Assembly (NCBI RefSeq): GCF_008831285.2
Contig: NC_045140.1
Span: 12,646,505 to 12,710,504 of the forward strand
DNA: 64,000 nt
Origin: Nymphaea colorata
Lineage: Eukaryota; Streptophyta; Magnoliopsida; Nymphaeales; Nymphaeaceae
Direction: 5' to 3'
The notes below the pieces were generated by a model that was not told where the DNA came from, did no database searches, and saw only the letters and a program-made list of their open reading frames with translations. The translations under genes were made by a program, and so were the position numbers. Numbering within the stretch: position 1 is the first letter of the stretch; each line of letters starts with the position of its first letter. Positions 22,600 through 35,312 of the stretch are shown here, in pieces.

Positions 22600-23760
22600 A
22601 AAAAGTAATGGCGAAAGCAACAAAATAAGTTACTTTTAAGGGTTGATTTCATCTTTCCAACAATGTCTTTCCTCCTTAAACAAAAATGTGTGGCTACATT
22701 TTCCCCAAGTGCAATGACATGTAAGGAATGGATCTCGCGAGACATATCTTTGATTGATTGGAACTGGAACTAGCTCAATGAGAGGTGCGCATCCTTATCT
22801 ATACTGGTGATTTACTGGCTGGTATATGTGCCCTACAGTGGTGATTTCGTCGCCGCTAAATCCATGTATACCAGTGATGTTTAACATCGCTTCAAGTCTT
22901 CACCGCTATACAATGGTAGTTTTTGCCACCGTATATCTTGGTCTAACCAGTATCGGAGACACTGAGAGCCCGCTCGCTTCAGCTGCATGCTTATCTTATC
23001 GCTCAAGTGTCCCTCCCTCTCTGTTTTATGATTAACACTTGTAACTTTTCTACAAGTTAGCTATGTTTTTGTTTTAATTTACTTTTCTCTCAACAATATG
23101 GTAGAATTTAACCAATGTTGGATTTAACAAAGGTTGTATGTCAAATTAAACCATGTCAAGTTTAATGAATTTATTTTACTTCTGACGGTTCGATGAAAAA
23201 GTGCCTCGCCAGTGTGTTGCTTAAATAAATGAAAGTATTATTTTTTTTCATCTGCCATACTTACAAGTTATTAAATATTTCACAAGCTTTGATGGAAAAT
23301 TGTTGGTAACAACTAAATTAATTTTCTGTCAGCACGCAAACTAGCAGATAGTTTTATCCTTCATTTCTGATTTTGACATGAGATAATAATGCTTTTTGCT
23401 TCCTTTTCTTTTCTTTAAATTTTTGACATAATCTTTGTGGGCATTATATGCTAAAACTTATGCATCACAACTTGTTGTTTTGCTAGTTCTCGCTTCACAT
23501 AAATGAAATTGGGCAACCCTTTAACATTTGACATGCACAAAAAGTGCACAGTAATAATACTAAGTCTATGATGATAATTCAAATGCAAGCAACCAATCAA
23601 TACTAAAATAACATAAGACATTTACCTCGAGCAGAGAATAAAAGATTTGACGTAATTAGGCCTTTTCCGTGGGGCTTCAAATACACTCTAACAAGCCCCA
23701 TTGCCTCCTACATCTTAAAAAGCAACATATCTAACTAGAGATGCAACAAAAAAAAATAGC
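22600..23760 (+). repeat. Local repeat family, copy C (left part)
   Basis: Aligns in direct orientation with parts of copy A (27.8-29.9 kb) and copy B (34.84-40.96 kb). Shared landmarks are a GAGACATA..TTGATTGA-like segment near 22740, the ACCGGT-type cluster at 22808-22935, a pyrimidine run near 23010, TTGCTTAAATAAA near 23218, TTATTAAATATTTCACAAGC near 23270 and TTTCTGATTTTGACATGAGA near 23365. From 23505 to 23755 it matches copy B at 40340-40590 (for example GAAATTGGGC and CATAAGACATTTACCTC). It then diverges, and the match resumes at about 26115. Confidence 0.8.
22808..22935 (+). repeat. ACCGGT/AGTGGTGA motif cluster in copy C
   Basis: Short words such as ACTGGTGATTT, ACAGTGGTGATTT, CGCCGCTAAA, ACCAGTGATG and CACCGCTATA recur every 15-30 bases. 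The words match the clusters at 9.4, 29.2 and 36.3 kb but are more decayed. Confidence 0.6.
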
Positions 23761-24531
23761 AACTAATTTATGACTGTGACAAAGAACACCTTGCTCATGG
23801 AGAACATGAAACAACAATCGACAATTAGACATTTAAAAAACGGATACAAATACCTCCAAGTTGTAACTGGTTCAGTAGTTTGTCAAAATCATCAATATCA
23901 ATAAATGCTGATTTTGTTGTAGACATAGGCTTCCTTCATGTATTTTAGATTCCCTCCATGGACATCAATAAAATTGTCAACAGTCACATGAAGACAAAAA
24001 AGGTATTTTAAAGACTTACCACAAGTACAACATGTTTGACAGTTCTCTTAACTATTATAAATTGTTCGAATATATTAAAAGACTACTGAAAGAACCAAAA
24101 AAAAAAGGAACATGTATTTACTGACATTATGGATCTTATAGAAATTTTAGAAGCAAAGTTTCTTATATCTACAAGTTAAACTCACACTGCTGTTAAAATA
24201 GATTCCACCAGTCCTTCTTTTTGAAATACATTAGCAATGAGAATGAAAAGAAAATCTCAAAAGAAAGAAAATTGTACTAATTGTTTCATATCTCCATTCA
24301 TTAGGATCGATGGTATCAACTACCGATGAAATCGACCCCCGCAGATAAATAATATAAAAAGAAAAATAAATAAAATAAAAGGTTACAATTCCTATCTCAG
24401 TCTATTTCAAATAGACCATATATATAACCTACATATACCTACCGTCGTAATACATTTAATAACAATAACCAGAAATTAATTACCTACATGAGATAAAACA
24501 ATAAGATTTTCTCTACCAATTGATCCCATTA
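23761..24531. other. Sequence between copy C and the plastid insert, no gene recognised
   Basis: AT-rich. A segment around 24385-24430 (TTCCTATCTCAGTCTATTT, then ACCATATATATAA) is nearly repeated at 27678-27722. No plastid identity could be assigned to this stretch. Confidence 0.4.
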
Positions 24532-24642
24532 AAGCATTGGAGTTGGTTGAATATATTTACCGAAATAACCCAATCCCTTTTTAGTAAGGCCTGCATAGAA
24601 ATATGCCACTGACGTGGGTAAAGCTAAAGCAACAGTAGTATT
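24532..24642 (-). pseudogene. atpI: Plastid atpI fragment (ATP synthase CF0 subunit a)
   Basis: On the minus strand an open stretch of 37 codons reads [18 protein letters not shown] and continues [17 protein letters not shown]. This is the internal part of the plastid ATP synthase membrane subunit that forms the proton channel. Similarity stops at 24532, where the next codon is a stop and the following text is unrelated. At the other end it joins rbcL sequence within a few bases of 24643. Confidence 0.9.
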
Positions 24643-25184
<542 letters not shown>

Positions 25185-25265
25185 TAGTTGATGGTAGTGT
25201 CTCAATTCCATCTCTACTACAGAACCGGACATGAGAGTTTCTTCTCATCCAGCTCCTCGCGAATG
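25185..25265 (-). ncRNA. 3' end of the rpl16 group II intron (domains V and VI)
   Basis: Directly upstream of rpl16 exon 2 on the minus strand is GAGCTGGATGAGAAGAAACT followed by CTCATGTCCGGTTC. This has the hairpin shape and AGC start of group II intron domain V, with a GAAA-type loop. The next bases form a stem with an unpaired A, as in domain VI, just before the exon. The rest of the intron is absent, so it cannot splice. The call rests on the domain V consensus and its position. Confidence 0.75.
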
Positions 25266-25285
25266 AAACGATAAATAAACAATAA

Positions 25286-26114
<829 letters not shown>

Positions 26115-26345
26115 AGAAATAGATAGATTGCAAAATATAGATGAAGATGGGAAATCCCTTGTTGCTCTTCAACCTAGCAAATATAGACACTCAATAAGAG
26201 ATGGGTGCTACATAAGCATATTTGTGTGTGTCTGTGTGTGTGTGTGTGTATATACATAGATACATACTTATATCTGTATATATTTTATAATTTTATCCCT
26301 TAGGTTCATCAACATAAAGATTGCTGTTGATCTGCAAGTACTTTA
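26115..26345 (+). repeat. Local repeat family, copy C (right part)
   Basis: GATTGCAAAATATAGATGAAG at 26127 matches copy B at about 40611, and the shared CATCAACATAAAGAT word (about 26307 here, 40923 in B) follows a simple repeat in both. The simple repeat is (TG)n here and (TA)n in B. Copy C thus has about 2.3 kb, including the plastid insert, at the point where copy B is continuous. Confidence 0.6.
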
Positions 26346-26502
26346 TGGAAGAAAACATACACAAATTTTACTAAAAGATCAGTAATATTAACAACAAATT
26401 CTTAACTGGAAATGTGCTTTCTGTTTTTATTAATTGCCATATGTTCAATTGTGCTAAATGAATATCGACATGAAGAAGTTATATACACACGTACCCATGC
26501 AT

Positions 26503-26503
26503 A

Positions 26504-26559
<56 letters not shown>
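26503..26559. repeat. Compound (TC)n(TA)n(CA)n microsatellite
   Basis: Three dinucleotide blocks in a row. Confidence 0.95.
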
Positions 26560-27790
26560 TGGGATAGGAACCACATGCAATTATGGCAACAGTTCTTATT
26601 CTAGAACAATTATGCCAAGGGTAACACCAAAATAAATACCCTCATGGTCACTTTGAGCAAGATAGTCAGAAGACTTAGATCTAAAGTCTTAATAAACTTA
26701 TATGCATACCTATATTACATCCCAGAACACAAAAGTCAGATTCCTTTAGGTCCAAAGCCTTCTCTCACGCTACAGGGAACAAGCAGAAGGCTTATGCTTT
26801 AGCAAGCAAATATAAAAAATAAAGGATGTGAATGAAAAGCTGCAAACTAGCAGGTTACTAAATGTTTCCACCGGCTCAGCCTTTCCAACCTCTTGATCCT
26901 AGAATGCAGTCCCAAACTGAAACTCAACCAGTCACACAGGAAAACATAAGGTGCAGTGCACATGCAAGTGGAAGCAAGAAGTCCATAGGAAATACTGAAG
27001 AAGTTTCTCTAGAACTGTCTGCTTCACAATTTTAATGAAGACTGGAAAATATAATGTCATTTAAGGCTACTTCTCCAAGTTAATATAAAAATAATCAACT
27101 ATGAAACTGTTCCTTTACAAATTACAGTTTTTCAATGAAATAAGTCTTGTTTCTAGGGAAACATTGACTCGTTATAGAAAATATGGCATCCTTTTAAAGT
27201 GCCCCTCCCACAATTAAGGAACTGAGTTTCAGAAGTACCTAGGACTAATGAAAGGTTATGGAAGACTGATTTTTTTTTATCCCATCTCTACTGAGGAACT
27301 TCAAGACTGACGACCTTAAAAACATTCACTCTCGGTGGATCCTGGCAATGCAATGTGGTTGGACCCTCATGTTGGTCTGAATGAATCAGCCTTTTAGAGG
27401 AGGGTGAGTCAGGGCCTGCTACTAAAGAGCATAGCAAGTTATAAGTCTCAGTAGGACATGTATTTTTATTACTATAGGTTAGGTGAGGTTACCATTATCC
27501 TTTTTTTGGTGACAAATCTTATGTGTCCCTAATAAAGGGAATCTGTCAATTTTTCAAGGTTTCAAAACCAAAAAGGCATGGAAGCACATGAGATGTGGCT
27601 CCAGTTCCTTCAAAAAAGGTAAGATCTTTGGTGCAAAAAGAATGGACAAATAAGATAACAAAGAAAAATAAACGACTCCAATTCCTATCTCAGTTTATTT
27701 GAAATATACCACATATATAATCATCATTCACATTATCGATTGACAAGAATTTTCAGCAATCAGAAAATCCAAATACAGTAATGTTTTTCA
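26560..27790. other. No gene recognised
   Basis: AT-rich sequence with no coding frame or repeat boundary apart from the short duplicate at 27678-27722 of the 24385-24430 segment. Confidence 0.45.
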
Positions 27791-28283
27791 AATAGATGAA
27801 TTTCTTTGTACGACGAAGGGTGTTAAAAAGATTGAAAAGTTGTTTGATGTAATGAAATGATTGACAAACACTTGCTTCATTAAATGAAAAAAATTGTTAA
27901 AATCTTGAGTAATTTTCATGAAAAAAATGAAAAAAATCACATTTTGTGCATACACTCTCCCTGGGCCTTTTTTTATTAATATTGATACTTATAAAATAGA
28001 CGAAAATATTGAAGAAATTGTCAAAAAGATGTGGCCCATAAAAATCTTTCTATTCAGGTATTTTCTTTTTATTAGGTTAAAATGGTCTTTTTCATATTTA
28101 AAAACAGTGGGGCATGTGCCTGTAGGTAATTGTATAAATATAAATGGTTACTTGTAACTTTTCAGAAGAAAAATGCATCAAACCTAATCGGTCTCATTAA
28201 TTATTTGTCCGGTCTAATTTGTCTAGCGACATATATATGTGTGTGTGTGTGTGTGTGTAAAGTGGTGCATGGATTGATGAGTT

Positions 28284-28818
28284 CGATTCAATGATGGTAG
28301 GAAGGTATTCATACTCTGCCATATACTGCATTATTCGTTCGTTACAAAGAATCTCATCTTATGCTGATGTACCATCTGGGGTTCTTCTCAATGACAAACT
28401 GTCATTTATTACAGCATCATACTACTAATGGTATCAGCTTGGTTTTGAATTGAAATAACATTGTTGTATTCAATGACATGGATGTCAAAAGAAAAAACGT
28501 AGAGTAGAAAGAAAACCCAACTCCTTGGTTGGACCACTAATCATTTGTTTGTTGGCAACCTCTTCCTAAATATGCTCAAGTGTTATTCCGTACACTAAGG
28601 CATGAACGTGTTTGCAGTACAATAGCTAGAACTATGTACAAGACAATCTTAGGCATCTAAGCCTTTTGTTACGAGAAACATTAATAAAAATAAATTGATA
28701 TTCAAAAACTTTTCAGATCGTCCTCCAGAGGTTCTTTTATAAGGTGAGAATCTTTATACATAACGAATGATGCAGTATACAAGGTGGAGTATGAATACCT
28801 TCCTGCCATCATTGTATA
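28284..28818. repeat. Inverted-repeat block inside copy A
   Basis: AATGATGGTAGGAAGGTATT near 28295, continuing through an ATACTGCATTATTCGTT segment, is the near reverse complement of the text ending CCTTCCTGCCATCATTG near 28816. The arms are about 90-100 bases and enclose about 350 bases. The same arrangement is kept in copy B (about 35335-35957). It looks like a foldback or MITE-type element that was already present before the family duplicated. Confidence 0.7.
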
Positions 28819-29156
28819 TATACAAGAAAATCTCTTGTCGAGTGAACCAAATTGACTTCAAACTCTGATTCTTTCGAGCAACTTCTCTACATACCTTCAA
28901 CTATTGCAACCTTTCCACAGAAAATAGACAGCCCTCGCCACCATCATCTCTAATTAGCATTGTACTGTAATCTATCAACAGTTGACCATTGCATCACGTG
29001 GCTGAGTTTTGTTCCCCCTTAGCACGTGGATGCAGAAGGAACACATTGCCTAAGACATATTTTTGGTTGAAAGGCATGGAAATATTTACTAGAGCCTATA
29101 AATGTTTTCTTGAGGAGAACAAATTATGTTTGTGCTATTCTTTAATCATAATAACC

Positions 29157-29405
29157 TATACAGGTGATGAACGCAACTGGGACAGTCCAATGCCGGTGAC
29201 GATTACAACTGGTATAGATCTCTAACGATGAGGTAGTTCACAGCCATATATACTTATACCGGTGAAATGTCTTGCCGCTAAGGTATTTATACCGGTGTTC
29301 TCTAGCACCAGTAGAAATTTCACCACTATAAACCTATAACAGCGATTTACCACCGTTATATTACCTGAACCCATAATGTAACCACCACTGTTATTTGAAT
29401 CACAC
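29157..29405 (+). repeat. ACCGGTG motif cluster in copy A
   Basis: Contains ACAGGTGATGA, GCCGGTGACGA, ACTGGTATAGA, ACCGGTGAAATG, ACCGGTGTTC, CACCAGTAG, CACCACTATAA, ACAGCGATTTACC and CACCGTTATA at short spacings, in both polarities. It is the best preserved of the four clusters together with the one in copy B. Confidence 0.75.
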
Positions 29406-29934
29406 AACTCAACGCACGAAATGTGCACCTCGAGTGCCTGCCTATCGCTCAAGTCTATCTCTCCCTCTACCTCTGTTTTGTAATTAATGCTTGTATTTTT
29501 TTTTCATTTTTCTATTTAATATTGTTCTTGTTTAATTTTTTTGACCAAACCGGTGCTGTCATGAGTATGTTGTTTAAATAAACCATAGTAATGTTTTTTT
29601 TCATCTGCATTACTTATAAGGAATTAAATATTTTACAAACTTTTATGTATAATTGTTGATAACAACTAATTAAACTTTCTTGCAAATAGCAAAACAGTTC
29701 CATCCTTCATGTCTGATTTTGGCGCCAGAAAAAAATGGCCTTTTTGCTCTTGTTTTTAATTTCTGACATGATTTTTGTTGAAATAATATGTTAGATTATT
29801 TTTGCCATGAAACTTAAGCTTCACTATGCATCGCTTAGCTACACATTGCATCACGAGCTTAGTGCATCGCTTCGGCTTGTTGTACTTCACAACAAATCAG
29901 CAGTTTCACCATTTAGGTCCTTCTCAACGACCTC

Positions 29935-30655
29935 CTCTTGGGGATCTAGAACAAACTATCAAAGACAGAAGATGAAGACGACTGCAGGCCATCATTGATT
30001 GCATCAGTTTGCTGTGTTCTCCCTTGAACAAAACCAGCTTGATTTTGCGATTGAGATTGCAAAGACGTTGATGAGAATGTGGTGCCATGCTCCCCTGTAG
30101 TCTGTCTAGATGTATTTTCATCCATTCTGCAAAGAAATCTGAATGAGAACTAAAACCACCAGAATCATTATCGCCCATACCTGTATGTAAGCTACTCCAC
30201 TGCACCTCCTTCATGCTCGCCCGGGTCTGCTTAGAACCCTTAACAGACGGAAAATCTGCTTCCAAATTGTTGAGATGGGCATTGGCACCGGCACCATGTT
30301 CAACCAACTCTACTGGTATGGCAGACTCGTTGGACTCAACAAGCACATCAGAACTACTCCCTTCTGCAACCTGATTTACTTTCTCTGGTTTGAATTCGAC
30401 CGAGTTACTGACACTAAAGGAGCCCGCTTTTCCGGCAACAGCCTCGTCCACCTGAACTTGTGAATGGTACTCCAATTCACTCAAGAAAAGGTTCGCTAGA
30501 GAAGTGTCAGCAGGGGCCCTGTTGATCCCATCGAAATCATTACCCTCCTGTAACTCAGCTGCAGAAGAACCATCGATCCAAAACTCATCATCCACAAGCT
30601 TGTCAAAGAAACCTTCATCCGTCTGATCCTGCATAAGAAATGGAGAAGCCGCCAT
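29935..30655 (-). pseudogene. N-terminal part of a SEC16-like COPII scaffold protein
   Basis: SEC16 organises COPII coat assembly at endoplasmic-reticulum exit sites. The minus-strand frame from 30655 starts MAASPFLMQDQTDEGFFDKL, then VDDEFWIDG. Plant SEC16 proteins characteristically begin with a DQTDEDFFDKLVDDD-like acidic motif. Near residue 150 the KEVQWSSL and FSSHSDFFAEW motifs correspond to the KEVQWSSF and GSYSDFF stretch of that family. At about 30122 the frame shifts, and the neighbouring frame continues with Ser/Gln-rich text (ENTSRQTTGEHG, TSLQSQSQNQ, DGLQSSSSSVFDS) to a stop near 29946. The central conserved domain and C-terminus are absent: the sequence ends at the border of repeat copy A. 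Full plant SEC16 exceeds 1,000 residues. Family identity comes from memory of motifs. Confidence 0.65.
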
Positions 30656-31071
30656 TGATATAACAGAAAGCAGAAAGAAATGCTCAAAATCTCATATCAA
30701 AACACCCAACTTCCTTGTGAACTATAATTCGAATGGTCTTCACTGGAATCTACCTTGACGAACAAAATTGACAGCAACCAAGACCTTAATAGTCCTGGAT
30801 CACATTCCCAAAAGCGATGAATCACAAATCAAACCATAAACAAATCAAAATGAGCAACGAGAATAAATTTCAAAAAAAAAAAACTTGTTCGAAAAGGGGA
30901 GTCATGGCCATTGTTACACATGTTAGATGAAATTGTATCAGAAACCACCTGGATGGCACAAGGAAGACCCTTCTCCCTCCTCCAGAAAACCAGTCATGGG
31001 CCGGAAAAACAAGAAAGGGATAGAGAAATGGCCGGAAAAAAAAAGAGAGGAGTGAGTGATCGATCTTACCG

Positions 31072-31212
31072 AAAACCAGCCATCGCCGTGCTACCTTCGA
31101 GCTCCCCCTCCTTGATGAGGGCAGATCGTAAGAGGCAACCTCCAGAGGTAGACGAGAAGACGGGCTACAAACCTTTCCCCTGTTTCTTGGGTTTTTACAA
31201 GGTAAAAATGTG
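31072..31212 (-). promoter_or_regulatory. Likely 5' untranslated exon of the SEC16-like fragment
   Basis: Upstream of the ATG at 30655 is a GC-richer stretch ending in a consensus splice donor on the minus strand (TTTTCG|GTAAGATCG, near 31072). About 400 bases of T-rich sequence separate it from the coding start, which would be an intron in the 5' leader. This implies the fragment kept its gene-like 5' structure and is not a processed copy. No TATA box was assigned. Confidence 0.4.
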
Positions 31213-31214
31213 AT

Positions 31215-32640
31215 GCATTTCGGAAAAATCGTTTAAAACCCTGATACTTATCAACTGCATCAAACATGAACTTGGGAAGAGGACTTTCCTTTTATGTTCT
31301 TCAAACATTTTATCGGGGCCAAAGAAAAAAAAGATCCAAATCCATGTTCACATGTAACTCTCTATCCGATCCGAAACAAATAGGAACTTAAGAAAACTGC
31401 ATCTGCCTCATAATATTTAACGAACGAAGTGATAGCCGATGTTTTTTTAGTTTTTTTCTTTAATAAAAAACTAATCTAGACCTACCGGTTTGGTTGATGA
31501 AGCACATCCAATCTGTCATGCTTGTAATAGCCGTTATTAAAATAAAAATATTTTTTTAATTTTCAAAGCATTTTTAAATTTTAAATTGATTTTTTTATTA
31601 TTTGAAGAAACACTTCAAAACCCGTAAAGTCTTTTAAGTTAGTGCTAACATAAATTCGAAATATGACTAACAAAAAAATAAAACATGTTCCACAATTCTT
31701 ATAGCCCTTTTAAGCTATATCAAATGATATTATTGATCAATCTCTATATGCAAATAGAAATTATGTCATAAGAAGGACCAAACACTCTTATCAAATTACA
31801 TAGGGTTGTAAAGCATCTCATTCAACTTAAGATCGCGATGGACCAAAAAAATGCTGAACCCAAAAAAAAAGTTTAAACTTAAAACATTTCTTAGCGACAA
31901 CTATAATATGAAAAGTGGTCACAGTGAAAAGTATGGGAAACCCTCTTATTTGCTAAACAACTCCTTAGATCCCCCCATAGTTAGCTTCAAACTTTGTCCC
32001 CATCAAGTCTCACCTCTCTTATTCTACTATTTGTCCTCATAAGATGAGGATTTATCCACATGTATCATTCGAGAAAAAAAAATCCATTTTGCACAATGAA
32101 TTTTTTAACAAAAAAAAAAACAAAAAGGTTAGCCGTCTCTACATTGGGTAGGAAGAATACATGTTTCGGTTGCTTTGCGAAGTAACTAAGAAATTATTTG
32201 TCAATAGTTTGTCACCATTTACATCAAGGATGGATCCATTAGGAATTTATTTTTTCTTATAAATCGAATATGAACGAGAGAGATCTTATAATTCTCTCAT
32301 GTAGAATATCTTTGTTTTCAAATAATTCATGCTCTACCATTATAAACCGATCATATCACCATTTTCTTTTTTCATTTTTGCACTGCATTGATTTTACATC
32401 ACTCTTTCCAAGAGAACACCTCGACACAGTTGCACCGGCAACATAGCAGCACAATCTTCTTTCTGTAGGCGGCAGATGAGTTCAATCAGCCATTATTTAA
32501 TGCAACATTAAAGAGAAAAAAGCATTCATACAACATTCACACATATATATACTGAAACAGGTCAAGAATAATTGCAATTAGATGCCATTAGTACTCACTA
32601 TACCACAACTATATATCAAAACTGAGAGATGAACTTAGAG
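31215..32640. other. No gene recognised
   Basis: AT-rich sequence upstream of the SEC16-like leader. Homopolymer A runs near 31862 and 32106. Nothing else stands out. Confidence 0.5.
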
Positions 32641-32644
32641 ATGA

Positions 32645-32985
32645 AGCCCATCAACTCAGTAGATGCCTCTCCCTAGGGGCTGCGCACATAGAAGGCATGC
32701 TCCTCTTCCAAGAAGACGTGCAACTTCACCACCTTCCTTCCCAACTTCTTCAGCTCCTCCACTAATATCATGCCCCGGTCCCTAGAATGTTTCGGCCTCT
32801 CATCACCACCATCACCGCGATGTCCGGCAGCCCCTCTGCTGGTGGTTTACATAAGAGGGGCTCCCTGGTACCAAACCCTTGAGGCCTGATAGATCAGGCA
32901 CCTGGCTGGAGGTGAGGACATTGTGGATGATCTTCCCACCGACAGCGTCGCCCATGATGGAAAGCCGAGAAAGGTAAGCTGAGAC
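32645..32985 (-). pseudogene. Carboxylesterase-type alpha/beta hydrolase remnant
   Basis: On the minus strand a stretch near 32957 reads MGDAVGGKIIHNVLTSSQV, resembling the nucleophile-elbow region GDSAGGNI of plant carboxylesterases, with the catalytic serine position altered. Further along, in other frames, come GLPDIAVMVV, then RDRGMILVEELKKLGRKVVK and LEEEHAFYVRSP. The last matches the end of the fold, where the catalytic His lies in GHAFY. At least one frameshift (near 32800) and a stop break the frame, and the N-terminal half with its HGG oxyanion motif is missing. Confidence 0.65.
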
Positions 32986-33009
32986 AAGGAGGTGGTGGCA
33001 AGCATATGG

Positions 33010-33963
33010 GGAGGAAAGCCATGGAACTAATTACAAGATTTTTTGTATTGCATTGTTGAAAAGTAATGCTTGTTGTTTTGTGAATTATGAAATTTTTATC
33101 AATATATGATTATTTTAAAGTGGTTTCTATCATATTGTACATTTGTATTTGTGTTCATTCTCATCAATGTGCTAATGAACAGATGGCAGAGAAGAAATGC
33201 ATGCTTAGGCTATCTTCCCACCTAGACATTGAACCACTAGCTTTATTAAATATATAGGCAAATATTGGTATTGCCTGCTATTAAGATTTAATAACATGAA
33301 GTCCAGATAAACATATCTATAAACCTAGCCTAACCAAGTGATCATGTAAACTTTCTGGCCACAAATACAACCGGTATAGTCTGATTACAGACTTGCCACG
33401 TAAAACCTTAGAAGGTTTCAAGCGGATGATACCACTCCATGAAAAATGTAATGTCTAAGTGGTTCGGGTGAGAGTTTTTACAGGATTTTTCCTCTTCTGC
33501 GAAAGGTAATTTTGTCTTTTTCTGTTTTACAAAGAAAACAACTTTTGCATATTTGTCATTTGGGAGGCTTTTTTTTTGTCCTTATCATTAAGTTCAAAAA
33601 TGGATGCCCAAGTGGCATTCTACTATGGGCCCTATCGACACATGGTGACAAAAAATAGGAGGGAGTTGGTGGGTGCACCACTATAGGTAAAAAAAAAAAA
33701 GGTTAGGGCTTAAGATATTTTGAAAATTATTTCAAAATAAAATATTCTTTCTAGTTTTTTATTTTTTAGTTTTTTTGTTATTATTTTTTATTAATTGAGA
33801 GCATTTTCATTATTAGTGTATTGGCATGCGGAAATTTTGTGTATCCCGAGGTGTGCAAAAAATGGGCTGTAGGTAAGCTTAAAGGGATTCTCGGCAGCGA
33901 AAGATCACTTTGATAGCAACAGGCTCAAATATATGATACGTTTGCCATATCTTGTCTCACCAA

Positions 33964-34015
<52 letters not shown>

Positions 34016-34835
34016 CACAATGTTGTAGAATGTGGTAAATACCAATTTAATGATTATTTTTAGCTACAAATTGTTAAATTTGGACAACCAGACACATGAA
34101 TATAGAATGAGAGAGAGATACCTTTTTTATGTAATGGGCCAACTGTCTCGTAATTTGACACACAAACTCTTTTTTGTATTAAGGGGTGTTTTGTATTATT
34201 AAGGGGTGTTCAATGAGCTTGAAGTTGAAGAATTTTAAAATTAAAATTATTGTTTTCTATGAATAGAAAATTATATTTTAAAAAAACAAATTTTTATTCT
34301 AGAATTATAAGCTTATCGTCAAATCAAAATTCTGAAATTATGATTATAATTTCAGAATTTTAGAATTTTTCATTCTCCCTTTAAGGCATATGTTATGATG
34401 GTTTGAATCCATCAGTTATAAAATTTTAATTACTATTTATCAAACAAGTCATTTTCAGTTTTGAAATCAAAATTTCATTCTATCAAACACAACAAATTCA
34501 TTTTCCTCAATAATATAATATACTAAGCATGTGCTAGTGGCGTACAGGGGAGGGCTCAACTAACATGTGGCCCTTATATTTGTATAATATATTTCATTGG
34601 GTTGCTCGACCCACGTACATATTGACATGTAAATCTTATATGTTTATCCATCTTTCTATAACTATACTTAGCCTTCACATTTCATTCACTTATGTAAGAT
34701 ATTCTGGTCTGGTTCTGGTTCATTCGTGCACCTGTCCCCCCCCCCCCCAACCTCTTTCTGTCGTAATTCAGTAATTGTCATAAAAATTTGAGAAATTCAC
34801 AAGTAATGAATCTGCTTTTAATATATTTATAAGTA
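33010..34835. other. No gene recognised; microsatellite and possible MITE
   Basis: A (TA)n array followed by (CA)n lies at 33966-34018. At 34176-34212 the word TATTAAGGGGTGTT occurs twice. It starts an AT-rich block ending around TATCAAACAC at 34480, which may be a Harbinger-type MITE of TTAAGGGGTGTT type, but its right end is not convincing. A C run of about 12 lies near 34737-34748. Confidence 0.4.
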
Positions 34836-34839
34836 ACTG

Positions 34840-35261
34840 TTTAATATTTGATAAATTGTAAAAAGTTGTTTGACATGGTAAAATGATTGACAAACACCTG
34901 CTTCATTAATTGAAGAAAAATGTCAAAATCATGAGTAATTTCTATGAAAAAAATGAAAACTATCACATTTTGTACATACACTCTGACTGGGCCTTTTTTA
35001 TTAATATTGATACTTATAAAATCAATGGAAATATTTGAGGAAACTGACAAAAGATGTGGCTCATGAAAAATTTTCTATTAAAAGGTATTTTCCTTTTTAT
35101 TAGGTTAAAATGGTGTTTTTCATATTTTTAAAAATTTTCTATTATTGGGGCATGTGTCTATAAGTTATTGTATAAATATAAATGGTTACTTGTCACTTTC
35201 AGAAGGAAAATGCATCAAACCTAGTCGGTCTCATTAATTATTTGTCCGGTCTAATTTATCT

Positions 35262-35312
<51 letters not shown>

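Larger units (their letters stand above)
27800..29898 (+). repeat. Local repeat family, copy A
   Basis: Aligns colinearly with copy B from about 34,850 onward. Shared landmarks are AAATGATTGACAAACAC, TTTATTAATATTGATACTTAT, GCATCAAACCTA.TCGGTCTC, a dinucleotide array (28231-28258), the inverted-repeat block, TGACCATTGCATCACGTGGC, the ACCGGTG cluster and ATGCATCGCTTAGCTAC near the end. It ends at about 29895, where copy B has its hAT insertion, and abuts the SEC16-like fragment. No protein motif was recognised, so the class of element is unknown. Confidence 0.85.

Noticed and set aside
28262-28290. GAGTTCGATTCAA after GTGGTGCATGG, resembling tRNA box B and box A of a SINE or tRNA gene.
   Set aside because: The boxes are far too close together, no cloverleaf can be drawn, and no SINE tail follows.
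28434-28452. TGGTATCAGC in repeat copy A (and at 35484 in copy B), resembling a methionine-tRNA primer site that would imply an LTR retrotransposon.
   Set aside because: The flanking arms are inverted and not direct repeats, there is no LTR end before it and no purine tract after it. A ten-base match is weak.
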